Source: Sinohyriopsis cumingii
Taxonomy: Eukaryota; Mollusca; Bivalvia; Unionida; Unionidae
NCBI GenBank assembly: GCA_028554795.2
Contig: CM068825.1
Coordinates: 159,895,398 to 159,959,397 of the forward strand
Length of the DNA: 64,000 bases
Reading direction: 5' to 3'
The notes beneath the pieces are model-generated. The model was given only the letters and a program-made list of their open reading frames with translations. It did no database searches and was not told where the DNA came from. Below are positions 20,701-35,394 of the stretch, in pieces. The position numbers and the translations under genes were made by a program. The first letter of the stretch is position 1. Each line of letters starts with the position of its first letter.

Positions 20701-21725
20701 GAAATAACACTCCGGTGTTGGAAATCCGAATAATAATTTTTAAGAAATGTTCAAGAATTCTGTATGAGCAGTCAAATATTTCCAGAAAAACGAATTACTC
20801 TTTTAGAATCCAAATAATCTGAAGCAAAATTAATATATAACTCAAAAACTGGCTACAACAGAAGAAAACGACTTGACATCAAGTGTTTTAAGCGCAGAGT
20901 GAGATTATTTCTCTAAAACATTGGTTATACAGTAATTTTGAGACGCAGAAAAGGTACCTGTATAAGGGTCACGTGATCATGTTTACATCACGTACTCTCA
21001 ACATGGCCCTGACATAAATCAGTCATTTTACTATAAGAATAAAATTTTACAAAGTTGTTTACTTCACAAAAACTATTTACAAGCCCAGGGTCACATATCC
21101 AATACAACCTTGATCTCACCCTTATTATTTCCACAATAAAAATAAATTATATTTAAAAAAACTTGTTCACGTGGCTCTTACTAATTTTGAATTAAGGTCA
21201 GGAATTAGATCAGCCTTTGGTGTTTATAATTGGAGTCAGATCAAACATATTTTCTACAAAAAAAAAATTCCAAATCATGTAAATAATATTATATTATAAT
21301 AGCATATAATAGAATAACAAAATTTTAAAGCGGACTAAAAAGCAATAAAATTACAATAAATATAAATTAAATCAAATCTGCGTAACATTTTTAATAATCT
21401 GTGACAGTACGATAAGAAATTATAGGTGACCAAAGAAAAGAAGACAAACTGGACAAACATGTCGAGGAGAAGAACAAGGACGATGAAGATTATGAATATA
21501 AAGATGATGGATTTTCTTCTGTCAGGTAATACTCGGTCGTTCGGATGACGTTAGCCACCTTCCTTTTCTTTATCATGAAATTAACATTTATATCAATATC
21601 AGTGATTGCGGGAGCTGTTTTAATTTACTTTTTAAAGCAGCGGAGTTGTGTAAAAAAATTAAGAAATCATCCATAATTGTTTGTGTGGTTGATTTGTTTG
21701 CTCTGTTTTTGTTTTTGTTTTTATG

Positions 21726-21756
<31 letters not shown>

Positions 21757-24572
21757 TTTCTTATTTATCTGGGGTATTTTGTTATCTTTTGTAATTGAAA
21801 AAAGGCCTCACCTGCACTGACAATAGAACACCTGAAGATATCACTTACGATGATGAGCTTTGCAAAATTCTTCAAGCTACCTTTTACCACCTTGAAGAAA
21901 AGTTTAAATTTCAAACGAACTATTACCAGAAACAAACTCTCCAACATCTAATTAACGTATTATACTGACAGAAATTCCAAAATTTTGCCAACGAAACAAT
22001 GAATCAATTTAGCTACTGACGGAACACTGCCATCACTTATTTCTCCGTCAATTGCTAAACTTTGCACGGAATTGGCCACAGAGATATCAAAACCTGATAT
22101 ACTGCTACTCGTTGTAGTGGCTATAGCAACTATTATAATACATTTGTATTGAAATAACTATTACAGGATTTACTTAATAACAACGTGTCCTTAATATATG
22201 AATTGATTGTTGACTCTAAAATATCTCTAGCTGTGCTACGTGTCCACCTCAGTGAGTTGTTTCAGTTGCAACACTTTCAAACTGTTCTTGCAATACAGTA
22301 TTTTGTAGGTATGTTTCTTTGCTGTTGTTTGTTTAAGAATTCGGTCTCTGTCATACATGCCAAAATCATTCTAGTTTAACTTTGAAAACATCGCTATTTA
22401 TATAACCTTGAGTTTGATGTCCTCTTCTGCAGTAAATAATTATTTAACTTCAGGTAAAAGCTCTATACTCTGTATTCGTCACTTACACCTTCTCTTACCT
22501 GTTCATCAGATAGTCTGTGTCTATTGTTTGCATCTCTCTTTACTCGGGTATTTTTATGCGTTGTGTTGGAAAAGCAGTATGTTCTAACAGATATTTACAC
22601 TCTCTCTTTTCAACAGGTAATATCGATGTTTTGCCCAACCTACTGTGACTAACATATTCCTTCCACTCTGACCTGCTATAATGTCCAGTGAGAACACTGA
22701 CTTATTTTATTTTTTCAACTGTTTTACCGTCATATTCGTCATAATAGGACGTTTTTTGTGTAAAAGTTATTTGCTTCCGCAACATGCTGAAATTTACAGA
22801 TTTTCAAAGCGTCACTTTATATCCATCTCGTTCAAGTTGAGACGTGGCGTGAAACATAAACATATTCATTTGTAGCAACACCTTCGAAACGTCTTGAATT
22901 TGCTCTAAAAATCCACTTGCAAACTTTACTGTCTGATAGCATTTCACAAAAACAGAGAAAAGAAAAGAAATGGGAAAGCACTGAATAAACAAATTCTTGA
23001 TATATAAATGCGTATTATTGATTGCTTTGCTGCTTATGAAAGTGTGCCTTTAATAACAATTATTACAATGTATGTGATTACCAGAGTATAAGCTTACCAA
23101 GTAATAAAGCTGCACATGACAAATAGACAAGGTAAAACTATTCAAGATCCTTTCAGGGGAAATACCTGTGGTCGTACAGTCTCCTTAGTGAATAAGTTAA
23201 TTCAAACTTTTCAGTTGATTTGCTTTAACTTCTCCACGCACATGGCATGTCTTTAGTTTCATCTTTGTATCTAACCAAGCAAATTTTAAATTACTTTCCA
23301 CTACTCAAAGTAAATTTCAAAATTATAATGTGTTCCAATTCAAATTTATGTTCATTTTGCTTTCCAAATGTGAGATGCTATTACAATCAAAAGCAAAAGA
23401 TGATAGTATAGTAAATAAACTGAAACTGTTATTTTACACCAAAAAAAAAGACCCCAGCTGCGTTTATCTTAAATGATTACCTGGAAGACGTTCGAAAGCA
23501 GATTAAGAACGGCACGTCCGAAAAAAGAACAAAACGACTCAAAAGCATCACAAGACATCACAAGCATGCCTCGTGAAAAGAAGACACGAAGTTGCAACAT
23601 GCTCTTTTATGTAACTGCGTTATGTATCATTTTCATTTGGTCGAAAGGCAAATTTGTTTCTGGAAAAAAAACGTGTACATAACAATAATATCAGAGACTA
23701 AGAGCATCGACCACTAGAAAGCACAACTGCAAAACCCTACAACATTCAACAACATAAAACTATGTATGCATCATCCACCTCAATACCAGAAAAGCTGTTA
23801 GGGTAATTATCAACATAGCGTTTACCAACAGACAAATTACGAGCGAAGAAAAAAACATGATCTCTGTTTATCGCTCAGGATCTTATCAACTTATCCCCAA
23901 AATGCTATTTGAAGATGTTTATAATGTGAATAGGTCCTCATTCAAACATGTGTATTGGAGATGTTGAAGAGATAATTGTTCCATTTTCACTTAATCAGTT
24001 CACAGTCGAGTGCCTCATAGCATATGCAGTGTGACCGAGAAATGTTGCTTTCACTATGTGCACAAAAGGAATATCCATAGAATGTCTATATAACACAAGA
24101 ATTGAGGTTCTAACAATAAAAGTGTGATAAAAACTACTTATCATGCAACACTGAACTCGATATAATGGTATCCTTAAGGTTGATTTTAAACAATATATTG
24201 AGGTTGCAATCGCCCACCGCCAATCATGCATATTGAAGAAATTATCCACCTAATTATTTCGGTTTCTATTAACCAGCTTACAAGTTACCACGAATAGCGT
24301 ATGTCATTTCAATGGACAAACTTAGGAGAATAATTGTATCTTTGGTGCAATCTTCAGTCTGCACTTTTCAAGCGCAGGAAGAACTCATAAATCAAAGAGT
24401 AACTATGTTTAAAGCCTAATGAAAATTAAATTTAAAAAAAAATAAAATAAACTGATATAAGTTGCTTAAGCTTGTGAATCAGTTTTACTCCATCCTTGAG
24501 GTATGAATGTGACGCAAAGCAAAAACATTTACCATTTACAGAGAAAAATATTCGGCTACCCAGGGAAGAATA

Positions 24573-24575
<3 letters not shown>
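17800..24575. other. Long AT-rich non-coding region
   Basis: No open frame here has recognisable content and no RNA gene is seen. A T-rich run at about 21729-21752 could be the reversed poly-A tail of an old retroposed element, but no body is recognisable beside it. Confidence 0.4.

Positions 24576-24577
<2 letters not shown>

Positions 24578-24642
<65 letters not shown>
24578..24642. repeat. (CT)n(CA)n compound microsatellite
   Basis: About 16 CT units followed by about 16 CA units. The open frame through it is an artefact. Confidence 0.95.
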
Positions 24643-24645
<3 letters not shown>

Positions 24646-24649
24646 TTTG

Positions 24650-26280
24650 TGTATATCATATTTTATATCCTAAGATAAAGTATTGAAAACTCACAAAGTT
24701 GGTACACTGCCTGTGGTCTGCCTATGGTACACGGACAAAGAAACCTCCCAAACGTGTATACATACTATCTAACGAAGAAATAGCATCATTGGGTCAATAC
24801 TTTTATATTCCACACTACTTATACACGAAACAATTGAGAATAGTCTTAGTATCGGGTTGCAAACCTTAACGAGATTAAAACTGTTAGAAAGAATAATAAA
24901 ACAGCATACAGAGTTTGGGGTGACGACAGGGGTGGAAATAGTTTCAGCCTCTGTCCCTGTAGCTGGAAAGGGTTAATCGTGAATACTTACAGTAACAGTT
25001 TTTTCTTTGGCTATTTGCTACTAGTACGATCCTTGTAGATATTATCGCAAAATCCATGAAGGGTAAAATTTACGATAGTGTATTAAGACGTGGTTTAGTA
25101 TTTATGTTCTATCCAGTGAAACTATATTGATGACATTAATTTCAATGCTAGCATTGAATATTTTGGAAGAATGGATGAAATTAAATTATAAAGATGCTAT
25201 AGAACCTTTTATAAAAGACACCTCCAGTGGCCGTACAAGCAGAATACGAAACTGAGCATCATAACTTTAACGTTTTGCTGATTACAATGTCCCTATGAAT
25301 ATATAATGTCAACAAAACATGAAACCTTGTTCCGTTTTGACACAATAAACAGGTGTGCATGTAAACACACACTTTAATAAACATAAAAATGTGTCTGACA
25401 CATGATTATCGCCAAACATAATAACCATCACCACTCATTCGTGTGTAGCATATGAAACACTCTTTTCACGCGGATTCCTTAGGAATCAAATATACCTCAA
25501 CAATCCTAGGGGTAACAGAATTGGTAAATTATCCATTTTCATTACAGAAAATCTATTTCGTTGTTGAGAATTACGACACCCAGACAGTATGTTTAGCTTT
25601 GGAAAGGACAGTAATGAAATGAAAACCGTTTAATATATGATTGCTTTTACAACATTTTGATGTATGTTCATGTTTCAACAAAGCAAACTCAGAAATAAAA
25701 TCGTCAAAAGTAAAATTAACACAAACAGCAATTCTACCTTACTAGAATTTAATTGCCTGACAAACTCTTCGTGCATCTCCCGAATTTTGCACAATTTATG
25801 GATTCCTTAAAATTAAAAATGCATACATTTTTCTCTATCAGATCAACAACACCAAACACTGATCTACTTTGTTCGAGTCTTTGTCCATTAAATATGTTTT
25901 CGTAATGACTTTGTTCATAATATCAATGGTTGTGACAAGAAATTACAAATATGTGCCCTAAATATATTGAATACCAGTGTAGTAGACGATGACGGAAAAG
26001 TGACTTTCACGGTATTCCTAAAAGAATGTTTCTTATTGTTAGTTAATAATACCAGAGTGACGTACGTCGAGAGATGCAGGTTTATCACTAGATAAATGGC
26101 ATTGATTGTAATCTCTTTTAGACGATCCCAGTCACTTTCATTTACTTTTAAATTCTGAGACAAACACAAGGGAGAAGGATGCAACATTAAGCCATATAAT
26201 TAACACTGATCAAACCTTAACAGTAACGTATCACAAATTCATGCAATCCTGTAAAATTAACGGATGCAGATACTAGCTGA
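24650..26280. other. Non-coding, nothing recognised
   Basis: AT-rich sequence with only short accidental frames. Confidence 0.35.
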
Positions 26281-26283
26281 CTT

Positions 26284-27260
26284 GTGCAGAGACATGTTGA
26301 TACAATAATACACAAAATATTCGAGGATAAAATTATGAAATCGATTCAATGCATTGAGAAAATTTTTACAATAGAATACAAGCTATCGACAGGAGACGCT
26401 GAAAGAGTTGGTGCAGTCAAGGATCTAAAGAAAAAGTTGAAAAGAGCAGAAACATTTTTTGATGCTCAAGACGAATTTAAACAAAGATTCAACACATTTT
26501 CTAATGACATTCGAGTTTTGTTAGCTGTAAAAGAAAAACTACGTGAGTAATCTAGCGTCAAACAATATTTACACTGAATAAAACATAGGATGAAAGGTTC
26601 GATATGAGCTTTAGAAAGTCATACGCAAAACATCAAAATTCCTACGACTGATCCATCAAAAATTCGAGCTAATGATGAATGCCATAAGTATGTTATACTT
26701 GCTGAATTTTGCAAGTTAAATACCGAGTCTATAAAATCAAAACCAAATTTGAAATAATACGTAGATCGAGAAGGTGCAGTAGGAGGTGGTGTATGCAAAG
26801 AATTAAACAGAAAAGATTTCAAAATTATTTGGACAAAACAGTATCACATTAGCAGATGCAATTACAGCTGAAATATATAAAATGGCTCACATTACGCGGT
26901 AAAATTTTATACCGAAAACCGAACTAAACGAACCTTTGGCGACATTCAAAACTGGTTTGAAATGATTGTAAATATTAATGCAGCTCTTTTCAAAATTAGA
27001 ACATTGAAGAAATCGGTAAATCCAAAACAAATTTGATAATGAGACCGAAATGAAGCATGAATCTGAAATTCATTACGAATTTTGCATCGCACCCGTTTTT
27101 TCATATCTCTATATTGATGGCACTAAAATACGTTTTGCATGGAACAAATTAAATTTCATTTGTTAAAGACGAACAAGTTCGAGATACAAAATTAGTCAAA
27201 ATGGTGATAGGTGTTGCAATCCTGACACTCCACCCAATCATTAGCAAATAGTTATCGATT
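26284..27260 (+). pseudogene. Degenerate coding remnant of unknown origin
   Basis: The first part is an 88-codon frame (26284-26550; in-frame ATG at 26335) with a strongly charged, coiled-coil-like sequence such as DLKKKLKRAETFFDAQDEFK. Downstream, coding-like pieces continue on the same strand with frame changes: IRANDECHKYVILAEFC, REGAVGGGVCKELNRKDFKI, SITLADAITAEIYKMAHITR and IHYEFCIAPVFSYLYIDGTK. Several consecutive peptide-like stretches with few stops in AT-rich DNA are more than chance usually gives, and suggest one or more decayed genes, perhaps viral or transposon-derived. I do not recognise the family. Confidence 0.3.
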
Positions 27261-28800
27261 TAACTATATATCATTTAAATCAGAAATTCAGGCTTATACA
27301 TTATCGATATCATTTTAAATATTGTCGCAAACACGTTGATCTGACGTTTAATTAAACGTAAACAACCAATGTGTTGCTTGCTCGTTTGATTTTAAATATG
27401 AATATTATTATTTTCAGTGTAAAGGGATCTCGTATATGTTATTTAAAAAAAAAACAATTATTAAATAAGTTTAGCGATTCTGTCAGGAGGGAAGATAAAA
27501 ACTGGCTGCAATACCAGAATTTGTTGCTTTGACGATAGAAGACAATAAATTATTTAAAGAAGCAAACCTTTATTGCGTTGTTCTTTGGAACACCATGCTG
27601 AAAGCAACGCAATTTCAAACATAGGAATATTTATTTCTGAAAGCGATAACCTTCACTATACTCTTTCGAGTGACTCAACTGGCTGTATCTGGCATGCGTA
27701 ATGCAGAAGCTTTCGTGGTCTAGCATTTAACGGAAGCATCCTCTGTTCAATCGACTTCATCCTGGTACATCTGAAGAAGAAAACACTAGGCATGAGACAA
27801 CATGCAAACGCTACAGAGGATGAATGAAGCTAGAGCCAAGACATGTGGTTACTTGAATCAAAGATTAAAAGAAACATCCATGTTACGCAGCAATAAAACC
27901 TTCTCACTGCTACATTGTATATGATTCTACTCATCCGGACATATATTCTATCCCACAAAACAAGAGAACACTTGACAACAGATCTACTGCTCTGAACGTG
28001 TTCAGCCACAACAACCAAACACTGAATAAGTATCAGTCTTCTGATCAAAATGTAAAACTACTTGAGCATATTCGTCGCACTTTGGATGGGAATTAGTGTG
28101 CTTATAGCTTGAAAGTCTTCGATGATTTTGAGTCTAATAAATAACGTATATCGTATGCCTTGCACCTTTGAAGTTACCTTAATTCAACACATCATTGTAT
28201 TATATTCACACCAAATATCATCAAACCGGAACAAATTTTAGAAAGCTAGACGAAAATATATTGTACCAACTAGTTTGTTTCGTATCATATCAGATGAAAG
28301 GAACGGAAGATGCTAACAATGAAGTAGTAAACAAGTTCGGTAGAATGCTAGTGAAAGAAAGAACTCACATCTACGGAAGCAATGATCGTCTAAAGTTGAA
28401 GGACAGTAACCTAGTTATGGCATCAGTCGGAACAAACAGGACTGAACAAGTTGTCATGAGTGAAAAAAGTGTAAAAACGTACGAGGCACAAAACACATGA
28501 AACAAGTTTTTCACTTCACAGCTTGTGGTAAAAGGTTCAAATATCACTTACCTTAGACACTAATAAATCCAAACATCACAGTAGGCCTACTGTGCTCTTT
28601 CTATGGGAGTTCAAGGCAGTAAATAGGAAACGTTTGTCTCCAGGACGGTACGATTGCTTCTGTTTCAGTTACGTAGTCGGTAAATAATAACTACGAAAAT
28701 ATAACTACTTTTTTTACGACTACATTACAACAAAGGAATTGTCGACATAGCAGCCAATACAACTTTAGCCAGTCTTACACACAGCCTAGCAGGTGTGGTC
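27261..28800. other. Non-coding, nothing recognised
   Basis: The longest frame (28195-28500) opens on a non-ATG codon and shows no recognisable domain. Confidence 0.3.
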
Positions 28801-28802
28801 TT

Positions 28803-28890
28803 CCAAGAATGAGTGTAAAATGTGTTTTGCTCCCCGAATGAGTCTAAAAGGTGTTTTGCTCCAAGAATGAGTCTAACATGTATTTTGCTA
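28803..28890. repeat. Three-copy 30-bp tandem repeat
   Basis: Units resemble CCAAGAATGAGTCTAAAAGG followed by TGTTTTGCT. Confidence 0.75.
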
Positions 28891-29557
28891 CGGTGCAAAA
28901 GGAGTGAAAAATATGAACTTTAAATGATTCACAAGTCAGCAAATAGAAAAACACCTATGACAATAGAACGTAAACCAATATTGTTTATTCACGTAAATTC
29001 CAACTCTGACAACAACTTATAAAAACAACAAAGTACTTCCTTGATCAACAAGTGTAATATCCATTTCATCCTTTTATATTTGAGAAGTATACATGGTAAT
29101 AGATTGTATTGTAGTGACCTTAAATTAGTTAACATTCCACAAGGTATTCAATTTCAGAAAGATAGAAATTGAAATGTACGTGCTCACAAAATTTATCTTA
29201 TTTTGTATCTGATGTTGCATACATTCAAACAATTACGTATTCAAAATGTTTCCTTGGTATTTTTATGTATCCTAAGGAACGGCAAAGGCATTACTCACGA
29301 AAACCTCATACGATTATAATTTCTGGAGTGAGTAGTAGTAGGAAGACTACCTGCGCTAGATCTAATATAGAATATTTCATGATTACATGGTTATTACTCA
29401 CAAACTGTAACATTTTAGCAAGACATAATACATGGAATTCTCATTCAAAGACGGAAAAGTGGTCAGACATAGTGGCTGATAAGTTGTAAAGGCCATTCCT
29501 GGATGTCCATCAAGGTACAATAATTTCACATCAACGACGGCAGGAATATATATATAT

Positions 29558-29690
29558 AGTATGTACGTTGTATCAATGATATACCACGAGATGTATAAAT
29601 TTTTCATTTAAAGGGAACGATGCTTGCCGAGTTTCCTTTAACGAAAAATGTATACAACGAGCGATGTATCATTGATACAACGTACATACT
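29558..29690. repeat. Near-perfect foldback hairpin, 133 nt
   Basis: The left arm 29558-29614 and right arm 29635-29690 are reverse complements. The outer 25 bases (AGTATGTACGTTGTATCAAT onward) match without a break. The loop is about 20 nt (GAACGATGCTTGCCGAGTTT). It is flanked by short AT repeats. It could be a small foldback/MITE element or a source of hairpin RNA; no coding capacity. Confidence 0.85.
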
Positions 29691-29699
29691 GTACATATA

Positions 29700-30170
29700 T
29701 TTTATTTATATCAAATACAAATATATATATTTACCCTTTGAACGGAGTTAAGATTAACTACAGGCAGCTCTGTATTGACCAAGTGAATGAACTCCTAACA
29801 TCCCTGAGTGTCCGCTACAAAATGTATTTCTATGCCTTTTGTGGCTATTCACAATCACCTTTGCATATTGATAAGTTCATTGTTTTTTTTTTTTTTTAGT
29901 TTTTATTTTGCTTCACATTGATTAAATCAAAATAATACACACTTATGATTTAAACGTGAAAGATGGTTATAATGATAAAAGTATCGCACTACAAAAACTT
30001 CGTTAGCTACGCCATTCATTTGAACGCTAAGCCATTCACCTACCGGCTCATGGAAATTAACGTGAAATAGAAACGAAAAGACGGACCAACAAGAGGTAAT
30101 TAACATATTTTAATATATTTACAGTTGATCTAAGTCATCGTTCTGCTTTATTAACATTACCACTGAACAT

Positions 30171-30212
<42 letters not shown>

Positions 30213-30307
30213 TCATAAGTCCAGAGATATCGTGGGATGACACAAGCGGAAATCCTGTTCGTTCGTACTTTCATAGATGTTAGCCCGTATCTTGCTACGA
30301 TGGTCGC

Positions 30308-30340
<33 letters not shown>

Positions 30341-30940
30341 CTTTGGACATTTTCATAATTAATTAATAACAATAATCGATTTTTAGAACATTATAGTACG
30401 TTTAAGAAAATACAACAAAAACAAAACATAATACAGTGTACCATGTAACCGAGGAATTTATTGTATAATGTCGACATGGTTGTAACTTTGTATCATTGAT
30501 AAACACTGTATATAAATCTCAAAAAGTGCACACGTATCATTACGAAGAACCATATTCTTGTAGGTTACTTGGTGTAATTTCTAATTCAAGGTTTTAATTC
30601 CTTTTCTCTCACTTCACATTTCTGCGTAGTTTGTTTGTCAGTTATGCGGGGGGGGGGGGACAGAAATCAAGGTTGTGATGAAAATGTCTACCATATTATA
30701 TTCATTTAGAAAACGAGGATTATTGATATTTTTTATCGTTATTTTCATACATCACTAACGATTAGTGTGTGGAAATTCATCATTGAATTATAATTAACTG
30801 CAGACGGTCGCTAAAATGTTTATATATCTGTATCATTGCGCAATGGGCGGATCACAATTTGATATACCAATAGTATTGGTACTAGTATATCAAATAGCCT
30901 TATACCAACACTTTAAATGCCATGTTAATTTTAATGTATG
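29700..30940. other. Non-coding with simple repeats
   Basis: Includes (CT)n at 30177-30211, (GA)n followed by a G run at about 30308-30341, and a G run near 30650. No gene recognised. Confidence 0.5.
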
Positions 30941-30941
30941 T

Positions 30942-30943
<2 letters not shown>

Positions 30944-31019
<76 letters not shown>
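30944..31019. repeat. (TA)n microsatellite
   Basis: About 38 TA units. Confidence 0.97.
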
Positions 31020-31022
<3 letters not shown>

Positions 31023-31321
31023 TTTAAAAGCAAAGACCTATCGTATTGGACCTGCGTGAAAATGTTCAGGAGGTCTCCTATAGCAAGGACAAACAAGCTA
31101 TAGAAACTATCTTCATGGAAAATGATTTAATCGCAGATTATACACAAGTTGAGATTATGGATAATCTAAAATGAAACTAAGCAAATAAGTTTTTAATCCG
31201 TCCAGAATTGTGCTTTTTTATGGAGTGTTTTAACGTAGTGTTCATGTCTGTAAAGTAATGTATATACGATGTTAACCTAAACATGTCCATCATCATACAG
31301 ATATTAGGCATTTTTTATTTC

Positions 31322-31600
<279 letters not shown>

Positions 31601-31649
31601 CGTCCGTTTACCCGCGGATCTGGGTTCGAATCTCCGTAGAGTACGAGTT

Positions 31650-34600
31650 AAAAATTCTCTAACCTGTATGATAGTATTATTTGTATTAAAATATTAATTC
31701 TGCCAACTTTTATCAAGCATTCTTCTATAGGAATCAAGGGATAGCACTTTCCGTTCTGTCTGATGTATATTTATAATTCTCTATAATTAATTCTATATAC
31801 CTTGATTTCTTTCATAAGAATCTGGAATTACTGTGTAGATAGATGATAATTAATTATTAGGTCGTCATGCGAGTGTGTCTGCTACACACGAGTGCATATA
31901 ACACCGATTGAGAATATACGTTACGTTCGTTTGATTTGTTTAATTTTCTTGTTTTCTAACTACCTATTGCTAAGTTAGTGTCAATAATTGTTCACATGGC
32001 AAATGATAGATCTTTCTGGCATTTAAAAATGGCTGTCCTTTTCCCCCATACTCTCCCTTGGTTTTCCAAGCACAGTGTTATCAATTTCAAGTGATTTATC
32101 CTCATCTTTATGTCTTGCGTTTTGTTTTCAATTTGTATTTTGTTCAGTGGAGGATTCAGGCCAAGGTTTGTTTTCAAGCAAAACACACCTTTTTATTTTT
32201 ATTTTTTTAAACATAACTGTATGTAAACTGTTAGGTTTCTCTGGTTTGCCAAAGTTGTGTTTAAAACAGTGCGCTTGCTATCATATATCATCTTCTATAA
32301 CTCTGCTTCTAACATACACCAGTATCGTATGTATCCGGTATTTCAACCAAAATGTCTTCTACCTGTCCAATTTCTTCTTTTTTTAAAATTTCTTTCACTG
32401 ACATATATTATGTCATGACCCAACCATAGCTATTACTTAGGTGCACAACAAGCAAGTAACTTGACATTTTGGACTAGCCACCAAGCATTGCTTCTCCATC
32501 TTCGTCCAAGTAGTTTTCAAAGTTCCCTTCAGGAGATTTGCATAGTATCATGCCACTTCAACCTCGACTTCGACTCTCAGTTTGAAAAAGAAAGAAAAAA
32601 AAAACTTTAATCTGTGAAACCGTCGTTCTACACGTGATGCCTTTAAATCTGCATTATACACTATATAGTAAGCAGGGATTAATTTGTTATTTTAGCACAC
32701 ATTTGTAAATTCTTCAAGGAAAATGTCAGAAAGCCGTAGAGTATCCTTCATGACATAATATACGCATGTAGATTTCTAAGTGTTTAAAGGTTACACATTT
32801 TCAATGGCATAATATACAAACTGACAGTCGTCATTCGTCATCAAAAGGTTGATATTGCTGGTACAGTTGTTTCATGACACATTTAAAAGCTATCCAAAAC
32901 TGTTTCGTATTTTTACAGTAAGAGTGTGAAACCAATGACTGTGCCTATCCAAAATTTATTTGTACGGTATGTCATGATTGTGAGGATTTATAAAATTGAT
33001 TCCACGGTATGTTATCGGTACATTGAGCATTAACACGTGGTTTTTGTTTCTAAACCATTTGACCAGATATGAAGCTTCCTCTTAACGTTCATACGTATAT
33101 ATGTAAAGTGTTAAATATTCAACGATAGAGTAATTCCAACGTATATTTTTATTTTTTTATAGAAATTTTGTACGTACAATATAAAATAAACTTGAAATTG
33201 TATTATCTATTTTACGCATGTTCAATATATTTAGAGAAGGCTTTGTGCAATACAAATTTCTGTAATCAACTCCTTCTCCATCTTGAGTCGGCCGTTTCAT
33301 AAGTCGGACCCTCAGGTTTAACTGAGCCTCTACTGAACGAATTTTTCCAATAACGAACCTCTTCAAACATGCCTCATGTTCCTTCTAAACGTTAACAATA
33401 ATAATGAGTGCTAACGCCTTAAAATCTGTTCTTTGGAAAAACGTATCAATATTGGGAGGTGTTTTGTTTGTAGTGACAATTCTGTTGAAATTATGTTTAT
33501 TCGTACGCTTTTAGTTTCCTTTTAGTTTGAAGCCCTATTAGGGTCGATGTAATTTTGTCCCATATCTTTATGAAGTGTTCATTTTATGTGGAAAAAATTC
33601 AAAAATAGCTAACTAGTTTGCATGTGTGATGGATTGAAAAAGCTATCAACAGTGATAGTATTTACAAGAAATGACAGCTAAAAAATAAAGTATATTACTT
33701 TTCATTGCAATGATAAGCAATACTAAAACGGTGCACGTAATGTTTCAGTCATATCTATAATCTATTCGTCACTTACCAGCATGTTTTCTCTTTTAAACGG
33801 TATCTACATGTGTCTACATTAAAATGGTGTTCATTATTACCATTTGTCCTTATAGACAAGGCTAAACATAATGGTAACCCTTGGATATAAATATAACAGT
33901 TTTAGTTCGTACAGAATATCTCCAAAATCATTACTTAACTCTTAATATCACTGTCATGCCAGAATTTTCCACCAAGTCGCAAATTTGACTACTGACTGTT
34001 AAATATTGCCTTTATTGTAAAGAAATTACTGTTTGCCTTCCTTAATAATTTTAATGAAACTGACATATATTAAATATGCTGCTTTAATCAGAGATAGGCA
34101 CATTACGAATATAGGTCGTCGGAAAAGGAATTGCGACCTTGACCTTACGTTTCCTCATAACAAGATCTGCCTGTCAAACATCGTCTTCATCAACTAGATG
34201 CAACTCAAACCGTTTACGCTTGAATTCTACACAATTTTCAGCTAATCGAATCCTTGCTGTAAAGATCTAAGTGACAAATATCTACAAGTGTGCTGAACTT
34301 ACGAAATTGAACGTAAAATTCCTTATATTGCTTCCTAACTAAACTTCTGACATGCAAGCATATGCCTGTACCGACCATGAAGAGCTGTAAAATTAGGGGC
34401 GAACATTGCGTAATGATCTGAGCACATGAATGATTGAGCCGTGCAGAATCCTGGTGTAAGATATGACAAAAGCTAAAACAATTATGTGTTCGTTATGAAG
34501 TTTTGATTTTTTTACTTTAATGTTTCTGTATATCTAAACGAGTGCATTAGTCTAAAATTTACTATTTGCTATAATATTCAAAATATGGTTTTGATTTTAG

Positions 34601-35370
34601 TTACTGTATCAGTGAAGAAAAAACAACCGAAAGGAAATTCATAACGAAAATATGGTAAACTGCCTACAAATATCTTGTTCTTAACTATTCTGTAAGTACA
34701 CGATTTAAAGAAACAAATTATTGAAGCTTGTATTATGGTATGTTCGTATATTTGCGTCGATATATATTTGTATATCATGTGCTGAAAAACTTGTGTTAAA
34801 CCAAACCAACCAACCAATCAACCATAAACATTCAGTGGAAAATCTGTCAGTGTGGCTGACGATGACGTCATGTGGAAAGGGTCTTATAGAATAGTGAACA
34901 CACAAGTTCCCAGAATTATTAAATCACCTTCTTACACAAGGAAAGTGGCTGGCCGTGATTGAACGTTGTAAGATTTTAGGATACTGGGCACAATGTAGGA
35001 GATTCTTACGACACCGACTATTCAGACTCCTAATATATGCCTGCAAGAAACAAAAAATTAAAGAAAATATTTTTATTTGGAAATGATCCTGACCCTCGTG
35101 TTTCCTTTATTTTAGATTGAATAACATCGATGCATAAGAAAACCATACACAACTTTAATTTGATTCAGCAGTATCTTCAATCGGTGACAAAGTGGTTTTG
35201 AAAGTCATAAGAGTGATTTTATCGTTTGGGGTAAAGAAAGGACCCACGCAAAACACTATATTTGCAGATGTTATCTAAAGCGCTGGGGAGGTAATAAATA
35301 ATTTTGTTTTCCGACTTGTAAAGTATACAGGCAAACCTTTTCTCGAAATACCTGTTTAAAATGATGATTT
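31650..35370. other. Long AT-rich non-coding region
   Basis: No gene or recognisable repeat family. Confidence 0.4.
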
Positions 35371-35394
35371 AAGTGCAAGCTCAAAATGGAAAAT

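Noticed and set aside
21729..21752. Poly-T run as evidence of a processed pseudogene
   Set aside because: No recognisable gene body lies on either side.
24432..24641. Frame with Cys-Val and Arg-Glu runs
   Set aside because: Artefact of the (CT)n(CA)n microsatellite.
30816..31103. Frames with long Ile-Tyr runs
   Set aside because: Artefacts of (TA)n; the same applies at 47.3 kb and 54.0 kb.
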